From: Budorcas taxicolor
Taxonomy: Eukaryota; Chordata; Mammalia; Artiodactyla; Bovidae
Length of the DNA stretch: 64,000 bases
Assembly: GCF_023091745.1 (NCBI RefSeq)
Contig: NC_068922.1
Location: forward strand, 82,307,533-82,371,532
Direction of reading: 5' to 3'
A program made the position numbers and the translations under genes. Of the stretch, positions 53,341-64,000 are shown one piece after another (the first letter of the stretch is position 1; every line of letters starts with the position of its first letter). The notes under the pieces were generated by a model. That model worked only from the letters and a program-made list of their open reading frames with translations, was not told where the DNA came from and made no database searches.

Positions 53341-54317
53341 TTTGGCTTGTTTTCAACTTTAAGAAACGTTTTATTGTTGTTTTTTGTTGACATTGGTCTA
53401 ACCATGGCCTAAACTTCTTTCATCAGTGGAGAACTTATTCCTAAATATTTATAAATTTCTTGGATATTATTTGTTTTCTTTATAATACTGATATTAAGAG
53501 TTTTCTTTGCAGAGTGATCAGGACATTATTTATTTATCAGATTTTACATTTTCCCTTTCTTTACTCACCTATGGGCAATAAAGACTTTTGCCAGACTTGT
53601 AAACATAGTGATTGGATTACCCTTGACTCAATTCACTGTCTGCCACATAAAATTGTAAAACACTTCAAAGACTTGTGGGTATTATAGTTTCTGCTACAGT
53701 AGCTGAGCAACAAATGGGCAGAGAAGCATCTAGAGTGAGTTACCGTGCTCCTGCTTCAGATCCGTGCCCTCCCTCCTTAACAGAAATTCCAAATAGTAGG
53801 CTCTCTGAGAAACAGCATTCAGAAAGTAGTGTGGAGTGTCTTTTTCTCAACAGTCATGCTGCTGTGTCCCCTTTGGGAATAGTTGTCAACATCTGCCAGA
53901 GGCACGTCTAGACCTGTTGTGCTAGAGTGTTTTCACCAAATTCCATCAACTCCTTAAGATTTTGAAGTGGTCCAAATGGCTGCCTCCAATACAAGAATTC
54001 AAGATTCCAGACACCACAGATGACGCAGAGGAAAATTAAAAGCCCTCAAACTGTTGCTTAATACTCGGAGAGTAGTACAGGGCTTCTCAGAGATTCACAG
54101 AAGCCCACACTAGTCTGTGAATGTTCTCACCAGCTTAAGATGAGAAAAGGCTAGAAATTGAGAATAAGCCTTTAGACATTTTTTAACTATTTGACTACCA
54201 TATGGCATTACTGTAAATGTCAAATATAAACTTTAGGTTGTAATTATCATATAATTTTTTCTGAAAATTAAACTATGAACAAGAACATTCTATTTTTTTC
54301 TACTGTAATAATTCTGT
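53341..54317. other. No gene seen
   Basis: AT-rich first half, mixed second half. Two 75- to 78-codon frames (53460-53687, 53675-53911) show no domain. Confidence 0.4.
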
Positions 54318-54531
54318 ATACAGTTGCTCAGTCATGTCTGGCTCTCTGTGACCCACTGGACTGTAGCCTGTCGGGCTTCTCTGTCCATGGAATTTTCCAG
54401 ACACGGATGCTGGAGTGGGTTGTCATTTCCTTCTCCAGGCAGTCTTCCCAGTTCAGGGATCAAACCTGCATCTCTTGCATGCCTGCATCGGCAGGCAGAT
54501 TCTTTAACACTGTGCCACCCAGCAAGCCCAT
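54318..54531 (-). mobile_element. Bov-tA SINE
   Basis: Antisense Bov-tA from acagttgctcagtcatgtct to tgtgccacccagcaagccca. Confidence 0.9.
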
Positions 54532-54568
54532 TATAGTTACTATGTATGCTATATCTCATAATAATTGT

Positions 54569-54719
54569 GTATGAGATGGTTGGAATGACATCACCCAGTC
54601 AACGGACATGAGTTTGAGCAAACTCTGGGGGTCAGTGAAGGACAGGGAAGCCTGGGCTGCAGTTCTTGGCATCACAAAGAGTCGGGCACAATTTAGTGAC
54701 TGAACAACATCAACACCGT
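54569..54719 (+). mobile_element. 151-bp BovB-type 3' end
   Basis: It starts at gtatgagatggttggaatga (the usual gatgagatggttggatggca position) and ends gactgaacaacatcaacacc. A 19- to 21-bp TSD (54548-54568 and 54720-54738, differing by a small indel) confirms a real short insertion. Confidence 0.88.
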
Positions 54720-55335
54720 GCTATATCTTAATAATTGTTAATCATATTTCACAAAATAAGCTCCCCACCAAACTATTCTTGTATTGTACACTATAAACTC
54801 TGTGTCCCAATTGTTCATTCACTTCCTTTAAGTGGGACTTTTCCCTGATGCAACCTCCTTACACAGAAAGGTAGCATGCCTGCAGGGGCGCTCCTCCAGC
54901 ATCTCCTAGAGTGCCGAGGCGGCAGACGGCTGCCTCTCTGATCGCAGGCGGTTCTCTGGAAGGTGTGTCGTCGGAGTGGGGTGGGTGGGGCGCAGGGGCC
55001 GGGGGTGGACGGCCCACCCAGCATCCTCCCTGCTGCTGCTCTGGTTTCTGGGTGGGCAGGAGGCACAGGGGGGCGCACCGTCCGGGCTGGCCAGTCTCCT
55101 TTTTCAGAGAGCAAGGGTGTTTCAGGGTCAGCTGAGACTTGTTTCGTCTCTCAGCTCTGTCAGTTAAATAAACTGGTAAAAATCTCTCCAGAATTCTGGT
55201 GATAGGTTGACTGTCAGTCACAATTTTTGGTATCATCATTTTCTATGGTCGCAAATGTTTTTGTAAGAGGAAATTGAGAAAATCTGAGTGATAGGCGGCT
55301 TGCCAAGGCAGAAGTCACAAAGCGACTCCTTGCCT
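54720..55335. other. No gene seen; GC-rich core at about 54900-55090
   Basis: The core is G-rich with about a dozen or more CpG and stands out from AT-rich flanks. Overlapping frames on both strands (up to 126 codons) show no domain. It could be a decayed GC-rich repeat or a short CpG island. Confidence 0.4.
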
Positions 55336-56260
55336 TTCAAATGGTACATGATTTTTTTTTTTTAATTAGAGATTTCATTTTTGGTGCAATGAATTATCCT
55401 GATTTTTTCTTTGTGATTATATTGTTTTTAATGAAGATCAGACTAATGTTGTCTTAGAGTTTCTAAAGTCTCAAGATTACACTTATTTTAATATTTATAT
55501 ATGTTTCAAATGTCCATTTTTGTCTTTATTTGGTTAAGAACTGACATTAAACTCTGAGTCTTTTTTCCAAAATTTATTTAACATCTCTGCAATATATGAA
55601 ATAAGCATTTACTTCCAACTAATCTGTGAGACTAATTTATTGTTTCTCAAATTCTTGTGTCTGTTTCTGAGCTTAAGCATGGATGAACTGTTCACATCTC
55701 CTTTACAGACACACTGTTCGTTACTATACTTTGTGACACATGTTGGTAACACAGAAAAGTTTGCCTGACCGTAATATCATTCTTTTTCACAACTTCCTTG
55801 AATATTGCTCTAACAATCTTGTGAGTTTCCTCAACACGTTAAAAGAATATTCCACTTATTTTTTATAAGAATATTCCACTCATTTTTAATTGAATCACAT
55901 TAAACCCACACATTGCTTTCAAAAGAGTCTTCATTTTTTACAACATTTAATCTTTACATTCAGGACAATGATATAGTTTTTCCATTTATTCAAATTTTCT
56001 TTTATGACCTTCAGTACAGTTTTATGATTTCTTCAAAGCAATATGGTATGAAATTATAGTAGTTATTCCTAGGAAATTGTTGTATTTTCTTGCTATTTTG
56101 CATAAAGTCCAAATATATTCTCCAAAAGATTATTGATTTAAGTATGTGATATACATGAGAATACATTTATTTTTCCATTTACATGAATGATGAGTGAGAG
56201 GGCTAAATTGTCTTCAGAATATTGCAGTTGAAACAGTTTGAAGAAGTTTCTGACTATAGT
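55336..56260 (-). repeat. Probable ancient L1, antisense, T-rich
   Basis: tagtttttccatttattcaa, tcagtacagttttatgattt and agtagttattcctaggaaat follow the order of antisense L1 ORF2. agaatattccact is locally duplicated near 55846-55880. The left part is less certain. Confidence 0.45.
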
Positions 56261-56594
56261 GTTGATTATGGGCAGCACCCAAACAATAGAAGCCTCTATC
56301 AGTTCATTGAATCAAAACAGCTACCCTTGAATGCATCACAAAGAAAATGTCTCATTAGGATACATTGCTATTTAAAATATATTTCTAGTTAAATACTTTT
56401 GACTTCATTTATGTTTTTGTGCAGACAGTGTCCAAAAGCGAATATATTTATACTCGTATTGTTGAACCTATGCATTATTTAAAAAATCGGATCAAAATTT
56501 CATGGAATCAGTGAAACGTAGAACATCACTGTTTAAGGACGCTGCATGGCAGTTTCTGAACTTATCTCAAGCTTCTTTCTTATTAGGTCATGTT
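56261..56594. other. No gene seen
   Basis: AT-rich unassigned sequence. Confidence 0.4.
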
Positions 56595-56812
56595 GAGTAA
56601 TGGTACAGTGGCAGAGAACTCACCTGCTAGTGCAAGAGACCCAGGTTCGGTCCCTGGGTGGGGAGGCCCCCGAAGAAGGGAATGGCAGCCCACTCCAGTG
56701 TTCTCGCCTGGGAAATCTCAGGGACAGGGGAGCCTTGTGGGCCACAGTTCATTGACGGGGGAGGGATATGGGGCGAATCTCAAAGAGCCGGACATGACTG
56801 AGAACACACATG
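56595..56812 (+). mobile_element. Bov-tA SINE
   Basis: Sense Bov-tA: tggtacagtggcagagaact, cccaggttcggtccctgggt, ttctcgcctgggaaatctca and ccggacatgactgagaacac. Confidence 0.88.
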
Positions 56813-57586
56813 ACTGACTGTGGATAGCTGAACCTCTGACCCTGGGGTTTATGATGCCGAAAAGGACCTTCGTGGACCAGGCTTTTCAATGTATCATCTT
56901 TGTGTCTTGGACATCTCAGTGGAGCAGCACTGAGAATTACCTACGAGAACTTTAATTACAGATGACTCTCAAGGAAATTACTACCAATTGTATCCGAGTA
57001 GCTCAGTATTCCCTCTAAAATGCACCTTAAGTTTCAGTATAAATGGATAGGTTCTGTAAATTCAGCTAACACTTGAGAGGCCTGCAGCGTCTTTAAAACT
57101 GCAGCTCTTAATGAAGGCTTTGTCAGGACCCATGCAAAGTACATTTGATTCAAGGAGCAAAGAATTACATTTCCTTTTGTCTCTGTGTAGTCAGGCTAAA
57201 AACAAAGGGGGAATTGACTTGGGAAGTTAATTATTCGATTCTGCATTTGAATAAAAATCTCAGCCATATTGGCCTGAATAAATACTTGTTTGGGAACTAT
57301 TTTAGGATATTAGGCTAATTATAGGTAAAGTTAAAAATCAAAATTTCAAATTAGTGTTAAAATAAATAATTGCATCAAGAAACTTAATTCTTTGTTTTCA
57401 AAGCAGACACCAAATCTAAAATCTATACTGTTTTACTATCAAAATACAAATGTTACTTTAGGGGAACCATCCTGAAGATGGAGAACTTCAGTGTTTTTTG
57501 ATACTTTCCTTCTCCTCCTTCAAGAACGGGCCGGATTCATCCTGAAGAGGGGATGAGAGCATAATCCACTCTTTTCTCATGTTCTC
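56813..57586. other. Unique-looking sequence free of recognised repeats
   Basis: 56,820-57,440 lacks any repeat I can place and has balanced composition. No exon-like frame. A conserved non-coding element is possible but cannot be judged here. Confidence 0.4.
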
Positions 57587-57587
57587 T

Positions 57588-57678
57588 GCGTGCTGCTGTT
57601 GCTAAGTCACTTCATTCGTGTCCAACTCTGTGTGACCCCGTAGACGGCAGCCCACCAGGCTACCCCGTCCCTGGGATG
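57588..57678 (-). mobile_element. BOV-A2/Bov-A partial monomer
   Basis: gctgctgttgctaagtcact and ccaggctaccccgtccctgg; broken off at the start of the next SINE. Confidence 0.85.
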
Positions 57679-57895
57679 CTCAGTCACTTCAGAGAGTCTC
57701 CGGCTCCTTGTGACCCTATGCGCTGTAGCCTGCCGGCTTCTGTGCCCACAGGATTCTCTAGGCAGGAATATGGAGTGGGTTGCCACTTCCTCCTCCAGGG
57801 GATCTTCCCGACCCAGGGATCGAACCTGTGTCTCTTGAGTCTCCTGCATCGGCAGATGGGTTTTTTACCACTAGGGCCACCTGGGAAGCCCTGCT
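57679..57895 (-). mobile_element. Bov-tA SINE joined to the previous monomer
   Basis: Antisense Bov-tA from gctcagtcacttcagagagt to ggccacctgggaagccctgc. It abuts or interrupts the Bov-A monomer, so one inserted into the other or they recombined. Confidence 0.88.
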
Positions 57896-58289
57896 TTTAG
57901 CTGCTGTTCTGCTGTGTTGCAATAAGGAGGAAGGAAGGAAGAGATGACAGAAGCTTCCTCCATCTCTTTGCTGGGTGGATTCTTGCAGCTTCTTGCCCTT
58001 GCAGTCTACTGTGTGGTCCACACAGAAAGCAGTTCTTTCTGCTTAATCCGTCATAGGGTGAATTGTCATGTATACTGAAGCCCTCAATGTTATTAACTCA
58101 GAATGTGGATGTACTTAGAAACAGGGTTTTTACTTTACTTTTTCATTAGTGAAAAGTCACAGAGGTACAGACTGAGACACAGAACGTTTACATGATCTCA
58201 AATGATTACACCACAAATTGCTTACTAATTACCAAAAGGGAATTGGGCCCTTGTCATGAAAAGTGCCATTAGAGGCACTTCTTGACATC
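57896..58289. other. No gene seen
   Basis: Unassigned sequence; a (GGAA)-like run at 57925-57941. Confidence 0.4.
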
Positions 58290-58735
58290 ACGGCGTTCTG
58301 TGTCTCTTGGCACAAGATGGCAAGAAATACAAGACATCACCTCAGTGGCTGATGCTGGAAATTAGGCATAGGGTCTTTAGAGAGGTATCAAGTCAAAATA
58401 AAATCATTGCAGTAGTCCCTAACCCAGAATGATAGGTGACCTCAAACAAACTTGAGCACAGAGACAAGTGCAGAGGGGGAAAGACGTGAAGACCCAGGGA
58501 GGATCTGTGCACCGGAAGGCAGACATACAGAGACGCCTCTGCAAGCTAAGGGATGAAAAAACGTTCCAGAGTTTAGAAGAGGGCAATGAAACAGATTCTT
58601 TCTCACAGCCTGCGGGAGGTACTGGCCCTGTGGACGCCTTGATACTGGGCTTCTGGCCACCAGACCCGTGAGACGGTAAGTTTCTGTTGTTTAAGCCACG
58701 CACTTCACGTGGCAACCGCTGGAGACTAACGCACC
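58290..58735 (+). mobile_element. MLT1-type (ERVL-MaLR) LTR remnant
   Basis: gacgccttgatactgggctt, ctggccaccagacccgtgag, taagtttctgttgtttaagc and ggagactaacgcacc are the typical LTR 3' end. The purine-rich middle (58450-58560) fits as well. Confidence 0.65.
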
Positions 58736-58767
58736 TTCTCCAAGCGCTGGCTCTCTCACGGTGCTGG

Positions 58768-58978
58768 TGTGCTAGTGTGTGTACGCTCAGCCGTGTCAGC
58801 CTCTTTGCGGCCCGTGGGCTCGAATCCACCCGGAGCCCCTGCCCATGGGATTTCCAAAGCCAGAATACTTGAGTGCATTGCCATTGCCTCCTCCAGGGCG
58901 TCTTCCTGACCCTGGGATTCAACCTGCGTCTCCTGTACAGCCAGGTGGATTTTGTACCACTGCGCCATGTGGGGACCC
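58768..58978 (-). mobile_element. Bov-tA SINE
   Basis: Antisense Bov-tA from tgtgtgtacgctcagccgtg to ctgcgccatgtggggacccc; diverged. Confidence 0.87.
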
Positions 58979-59839
58979 CCTCTGGAAGGTTAGGTCTTCA
59001 GAAAGCCCTGCAAAGTGTTTCATCCTTTGTTCTGTGACATGAGCTTTCTGGGCCTGAGTTTGACTTCTTCCATCATTTCTTGATTCCCTCACAGGACAGC
59101 TTCTATGCCAGGGATCTCTTGTCTGGGTGCTGGCCCTGTTGGTAGGGTACCAAAAAGGAGGCTGAAGTCAATATACTTTCCCTCGGTCAGTGTTTACTCG
59201 TCCCTTGGGAGATTTCTACATGTAAAATGCTGAGGATGCAGATCATTCTACGGGTAAACATATCTGCAAGCAGGATACAAACGTATCTGCAAGCAGGAGA
59301 TAAATTTCAATACTTCATTCTTGCAACATTCTTAATCTCTGAAAGTGATTATTTTGAACTGCCTCTCCTTTGGAAGAGTCAGTGGTTTTTTCTTCTTCCT
59401 CAGAAACCCTGTACTTAAAAGGACTGTATCCTCAAAGAGGTATAAACCCCTAGCATCCCCCAGCCTTCTCGTGCTGGCTTGGGACTGGAGGGCTGAGGTT
59501 AGTGGCAGCGCCAGGTTTTCTGCACGAGTCACAGAGCCAACTGTGAGGTGCCTGACTCCGGCCTCTGAAAGCTTCTTGAACTTAGATTCAGGGGGACGTT
59601 GCTCCAAATATCCTCAATTTTGGCCACAGCTCCGAAAGAACAGGGAAAATGCCACGCGGTGTCTTATATGTGGATGGCGACCCTGCTGTTAAATTCAGAT
59701 TTTTTCTTTCCTTCACTCTGTGTCCTCTCTGTTGAAAATACCTTCTTTTTTCGACATTATCAACATACAAAATGTTGGCTTAAAAAAAAATTCTGGTGTT
59801 CCACATCCACGTAAGCTTTCTGAAATCATGACCCCTCTT
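58979..59839. other. No gene seen
   Basis: Mixed composition. A 14-bp unit atctgcaagcagga is duplicated at about 59260-59299. A 115-codon frame (59345-59692) has no recognisable domain. Confidence 0.4.
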
Positions 59840-59910
59840 GGCATTATTTACCTTGTATCTCCAGTGCCAAGAAAGGCACTAGCTCAGTAAGTATCTGAAT
59901 ATTGACCAAG
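59840..59910 (+). repeat. L2-type 3' end fragment
   Basis: taccttgtatctccagtgcc, aagaaaggcactagctcagt and aagtatctgaatattgacca resemble the L2 terminus. Confidence 0.5.
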
Positions 59911-60089
59911 TAACAAACAAGTAGGTTAATAGATGGTGAAAGAGAGACATCTAATTATTTTCCTTCACCAGAATGCAAAATATAATAAAACATAAAAGCA
60001 AATAATTATAGTCAGCTATATAACTAGAGTATATTTTCAGATATTAAATTATGTAATTTTTAATCCATATAATCTTTGTTATCACAAAC

Positions 60090-60700
60090 TTCAATTCAGT
60101 TCAGTCGCTCAGTCGTGTCCAACTCTGAGACCCCATGGACTGCAGCACGCCAGGCCTCCTTGTCCATCACCAACTCCTGGAGCTTACTCAAACTCATGTC
60201 CGTTGAGTTGGTGACACCATCCAACCATCTCATCCTCTGTTGCCCCTTTCTCCTCCCTCAATCTTTCCCAGCATCAGGGTCTTTTCAAGTGAGTGAGTTC
60301 TTCGCATCAGGTGGCCAAAATATTGGAGTTTCAGCTTCAACATCAGTCCTTCCAATGAATATTCAGGATTGATTTCCTTTAGAATGGACTGGTTGGATCT
60401 CCTTTCAGTCCAAGGGACTCTCAAGAGTCTTCTCCAGCACCGCAGTTCAAAAGCATCAATTCTTTGGCACTCAGCTTTCTTTATAGTCCAACTCTCACAA
60501 CCATACATGACTACTGGAAAAACCAAAGCTTTGACTAGACAGACCTTTGTTGGCAAAGAAATGTCTCTGCCTTTTAATATGCTGTCTAGGTTGGTCATAA
60601 CTTTCTTTCCAAGGAGCAAGTGTCTTTTAATTCCATGGCTGCAATCACCATCTGCAGCGATTTTGGAGCCCAGAAAAATAAAGTCAGACACAGTTTCCAT
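60090..60700 (-). mobile_element. BovB 3' end, antisense, 0.6 kb
   Basis: From ttcaattcagttcagtcgct (tail) to agacacagtttccat. Minus-strand frame 60721-60230 is open for 163 codons: METVSDFIFLGSKIAADGDCSHGIKRHLLLGKKVMTNLDSILKGRD, VVMYGCESWTIKKAECQRIDAFELRCWRRLLRVPW and FGHLMRRTHSLEKTLMLGK. It has no RT catalytic part and I saw no TSD. Confidence 0.88.
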
Positions 60701-61734
60701 TTGGAATGCACTGTATGCCAAAGCTTATTTCTACTGAAATAACGGCACTAGTCCTTTCAGCCTAAAAGTAAAAAGAAAAAAGTGGGTATAACTTGCTCAA
60801 ACTTGATCATCAAAATGTTTTTATTGTGTTATTATTATCACATAAGCACATAGTATATGAGAGAATAATGATATGCAGTCAGTGAATTGCTGAAAGACAC
60901 ACACTCTTATAACTACATCCATGTCATTGAATGGGAAAAATATTATTATTTTCTTCACTATAAAACTGCTGAAAGGAATTTTAAGGTATGATTTTTTTAG
61001 TAACAGACTTTCTATAGGGTATATCCTATTATGGATATGTAGACAACTTGCTCAGTTTCACAGTTAGCTGAAGAAGGAGCAGTCTAGGGCCACTGGAAGA
61101 AGGAAATCTCAGAAAAAAAATCCAGAGGAGAGAACAGACCTCAAACTCTGTATAAATTTTCCCCAAATCCCTGGCTAACTCTTGAAACATACATGCACAA
61201 GAAGAATGCATAAAGGTAAGTGAATTAAAGTGAAACTTGAGCTGCTTCCTCAGGAGACAGAATTTGCAATTTGACTTCTACTAGTTTAATTATCTGTTAA
61301 GACAAAATCATCATCCAGAAAAATAGCAAAGTCCAGAATCTGACAGTGTGCTTCATGCAGTTCAGAGCTGCTTGACATACAGAGGAACAGGGAGATAAAA
61401 AGTATTCTACTGGGATCAACCTTAAACTGACCCAGAAGGGCTTTTTGGAAAGGGAAATTAAAGCTATATAGCTATGTTTAACAGAAGAAAGTAAAATATA
61501 TTTGTGACAAATGAAAAAATAGGGAATATTAGCAGAAAACAATGCTATAAAAACAACCATGTGGAAATTCTTAAACTGAAAAATACAGTATCTGATATGA
61601 AAAATTAATTGGATTGGCTTAATAGTAGGGTGGAAATGAAAAGGGAATGAAATATTGAGCTTGAAATATCGCTCCATAAATATGGATTTGAAAATAGTCA
61701 AAATTTGCCACATACTCATTAGGACTTAATCTTG
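60701..61734. other. Unassigned sequence, A-rich, no gene seen
   Basis: About 1 kb with no recognised repeat. A 140-codon minus-strand frame (61297-61719) is AT-driven, rich in F, I and S, and has no known domain. Confidence 0.4.
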
Positions 61735-62140
61735 CTGTAAATTTTTATTTTTATTTTAGCTGTTCTTATAGGTATATGAAGATATCTTAATGCGGCTTTA
61801 ATTTATGGTTGCCTAATGGCTACTGATGTTGAAAAGAAGCTTTCCTGTGCTTATTTGCCATCCACGTATTCTCCATGATGAAGCATCTGATCCAGTCTTG
61901 TGCCCATTTTCTAACTGGATTGTTGGCGCCTTTACCTTTTGTTCCCCCCACAGACTGTTGTACTACTCTTATTTTTTTTAATATTTACATTTTTAAGTTC
62001 ATTTAATTCTTAAAAAATTAATTTATTTATTTTAATGACTAAATTTTAAATACTGATTACTTTATAATATTGTAGAGTTTGTGTTCTGAATACAAGTCCC
62101 TTGTTGTATGTCTTATCATCTCAAGAAGGAAAGCTGGTTT
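61735..62140 (-). repeat. Ancient L1 fragment, antisense
   Basis: gttgcctaatggctactgat, tgcttatttgccatccacgt and cttgtgcccattttctaact are the antisense L1 3' region. Confidence 0.6.
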
Positions 62141-62169
62141 GAATTAGTGAGTATACAACTGATGGAAGC

Positions 62170-62548
62170 TGTTAGGTAAAAGACGACCGGGACACCCAGG
62201 AGGGTGTCTAACAGGCTTTAATGGGGAAACGCTCCGGGGCGGGGTTCCCGACCCAAACGAGGCAGGTGGAGGAAGTCCGTGCCTGGCCCGTGTTGGAGGT
62301 GGCTTATATGTGTTCCTTGCGAGGGATGGTCAGGTTAATGGAAGGGGGTTCGGATAGGTCTCCAGGCTGAGGCATCGCGGGCTGATAGGTCCTTCTACGT
62401 GGCTGGGGTGGGGAGGCTTTAGCTGGCGAAGTGTGCTGTCATTGGTCCCCCGGATCTGGGAGGCTCCTTCCCTTAGGGACTTCCCCCACGGCGGGAGGGA
62501 GAGGAGGGGCGGCCCATCATGGCCCCAGGGTCCGGCCTTATAGAAGCA
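62170..62548 (-). mobile_element. ERV-type solo LTR, antisense
   Basis: On the minus strand a TATA-like acatataagcc (about 62302-62312) is followed, about 85 bp on, by ATTAAA (62217-62222) and a GC-rich run. The terminus cttttacctaaca ends at 62170. Layout and ending resemble ruminant class I ERV LTRs. The right edge is uncertain: tgcttctataagg would give a TG start at 62548. gaagc lies at 62165-62169 and at 62543-62547 and may be the duplication. No viral genes adjoin it. Confidence 0.6.
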
Positions 62549-62722
62549 AAAGTTGCCTCTGTCTCTTTAAGGAGTGTCTTGCTTGTGGAATATCTAGGTT
62601 GATAGTTATTTTATTCAGTACCATATCTTTAAAGATATTATGCCAAATAGTGTAAAGCATTAAATTATACTTTTTAACTGCAGGAAACCAATATCTTCAT
62701 CATATATAATACTGGTTTGCTG

Positions 62723-64000
62723 CAGTTCAGTTCAGTTACTCAGTCATGTCTGACTCTTTGTGACCCCATGGACTGCAGCATGCCAGGCTTCCCTGTGCAT
62801 CACCAGCTCCCAGAGTTGTTCAAACTCATGTCCATTGAGTTGGTGATGTCATCCAACCGTCTCATCCTCTGTCATCCCCTTCTCCTCCTGCCTTCAATCT
62901 TTCCCAGCATCAAGGTCTTTCTAATGAGTCAGTTCTTCACATCAGGTGGCCAAAGTGTTGGAGCTTCAGCTTCAACATCAGTCTTTCCAATGAGTATTCA
63001 GGCCTGATTTCCTTTAGGGTGGACTGGTTGGATCTCCTCACAGTCCAAGGGACTTTCAAGAGTCTTCTCCAACACCACAGTTCAAATTCATCAATCCTTC
63101 AGCACTCAGCTTTGTTTAGTGTCCAACTCTCATATCCATACATGATTACTGGAAAAATCATGGCTTTGACTTAGATGGACCTTTGTCAGCAAAGTTATGT
63201 CTCTGCTTTTTAATATACTATCTAGGTTCATAGCTTTTCATCAAAGGAGCAAACATCTTTTAATTTCATGGCTGCAGTCACCATCTGCAGTGATTTTGGA
63301 GCCCAGAAAAAGAGTCTCTCACTGCTTCCATTGCTTCCCCATCTGTTTGCACGAAGTGATGGGACTGGATGCCATGATCTTTATTTCTGAATGTTGAGTT
63401 TTAAGCCAGCTTTTTCAGTCTCCTCTTTCACTTTCATCAAGAGGCCCTTTAGTTCCTCTTTGCTTTCTGTCATAAGGGTGGTGTCATCTCCATATCAGAA
63501 GTTATTGATATTTCTCCTGGAAATATTGATTCCAGCTTGTGCTTCATCCAGCCCAGTATTTCTCATGATGTACTCTGCATGTAAATTAAATAAACATGGT
63601 GACAATATATAGCCTTGACGTATTCCTTGCCCAGTTTGGAGCCAGTCCATTGTTCCATGTCTGGTTCTAACTGTTGCTTCTTGACCTGCAGACAGATTTC
63701 TCAGGAGGCAGGTCAGATGGTCTGGTATTCCCATCTTTTAAGGAATTTTCTACAGTTTGTTGTGATCCACACAGTCAAAGACTTTGGTGTAGTCAGTAGA
63801 GGAAAAGTAGATATTTTTCTGAAACTCTCTTGCTTTTTCTATGATCCAGTGGATGTTGGCAATTTGATCTCTGGTTTCTCCGCTTTTCTTAATCAAGCTT
63901 GAACATCAGGAAGTTCTTGATTCACATACTGTTGAAGCCTAGCTTGGAGAATTTTGAGCATTACTTTGCTAGTGTGTGAGATGAGTACAATTGTGTGGTA
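62723..64000 (-). mobile_element. BovB LINE, antisense, cut by the window edge
   Basis: It starts with the tail (cagttcagttcagttactca) and runs past the C-terminal region into the RT to the window end (still in BovB at tgagtacaattgtgtggta). Minus-strand frame 63734-63495 holds MGIPDHLTCLLRNLSAGQEATVRTRHGTMDWLQTGQGI and RNINNF before a stop. YADD is changed to YGDD (63479-63490). It continues outside the window. Confidence 0.88.
63495..63734 (-). pseudogene. BovB RT palm fragment
   Basis: The 79-codon frame reads MGIPDHLTCLLRNLSAGQEATVRTRHGTMDWLQTGQGIRQGYILSPCLFNLHAEYIMRNTGLDEAQAGINISRRNINNF and ends in a TGA just before the catalytic box, which reads YGDD. Motif A lies upstream, in another frame. 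Confidence 0.8.

Noticed and set aside
61297..61719. 140-codon minus-strand frame
   Set aside because: AT-driven composition, no domain, no flanking signals; probably chance.

Overview
The window is nuclear DNA of a ruminant, almost certainly a bovid. It carries the BovB/RTE LINE in many copies, Bov-tA and BOV-A2 SINEs (which share their 3' half with the BovB 3' end), CHR-type tRNA-derived SINEs of cetartiodactyls, and a young artiodactyl L1. Older mammal-wide repeats (L2, MIR, MER5A, MER20, MLT1-type LTRs) fill much of the rest. The sequence alone does not separate cattle, buffalo, sheep and goat. I found no exon of a host protein gene, no rRNA or functional tRNA gene and no CRISPR array. 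Nearly every long open frame is a piece of a LINE ORF, its antisense shadow, or a tandem-repeat artefact. The window reads as intergenic or deep-intronic sequence.

Layout. 1-6.4 kb: a BovB copy whose 5' half is inverted (twin priming) with a 10-bp target-site duplication (TSD), plus two 5'-truncated BovB 3' ends. 6.4-14.2 kb: L2, Bov-tA, a 700-bp CA/GATG minisatellite, an MLT1-like LTR, a MIR split by a CHR SINE that carries a 72-bp VNTR, and MER5A. 14.2-17.1 kb: BOV-A2, two truncated BovBs, BOV-A2. 17.1-26.0 kb: mostly old or unique sequence with scattered SINEs, a second CHR SINE with a 40-bp VNTR and a third one split by an 87-bp BovB-end insertion. 26.1-28.9 kb: a 1.6-kb BovB and a BovB/BOV-A2 composite. 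29-32 kb: SINEs, a MIR and a short CpG-rich block. 32.2-35.3 kb: a nearly full BovB. 36-39.6 kb: old L1 and LTR sequence. 39.7-42.9 kb: a minus-strand BovB split by an unassigned 345-bp insert and by a plus-strand BovB. 43-47.8 kb: L2, MER20 and a minus-strand L1 with an open frame of at least 1,022 codons of ORF2. 48-53.3 kb: an LTR candidate, then a full-length BovB inside an old LINE. 53.3-64 kb: unique AT-rich sequence, SINEs, an MLT1-like LTR, an ERV-type solo LTR and two more minus-strand BovBs, the last cut by the window edge.

How the parts relate. BovB encodes an APE-type endonuclease and an RTE-type reverse transcriptase. Bov-tA and BOV-A2 SINEs carry the BovB 3' end and are held to be mobilised by it. 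L1 machinery is held to mobilise A-tailed elements. No BovB here has an intact ORF: each shows stops or frameshifts, and one has lost the YADD catalytic motif. The L1 ORF2 frame is open but lacks the endonuclease domain and most of the 5' half of the element. The main interest is insertional archaeology: several TSD-bracketed insertions, nested orders of arrival, alternative BovB 5' leaders and VNTRs born inside SINEs. I saw no convincing new biological system.
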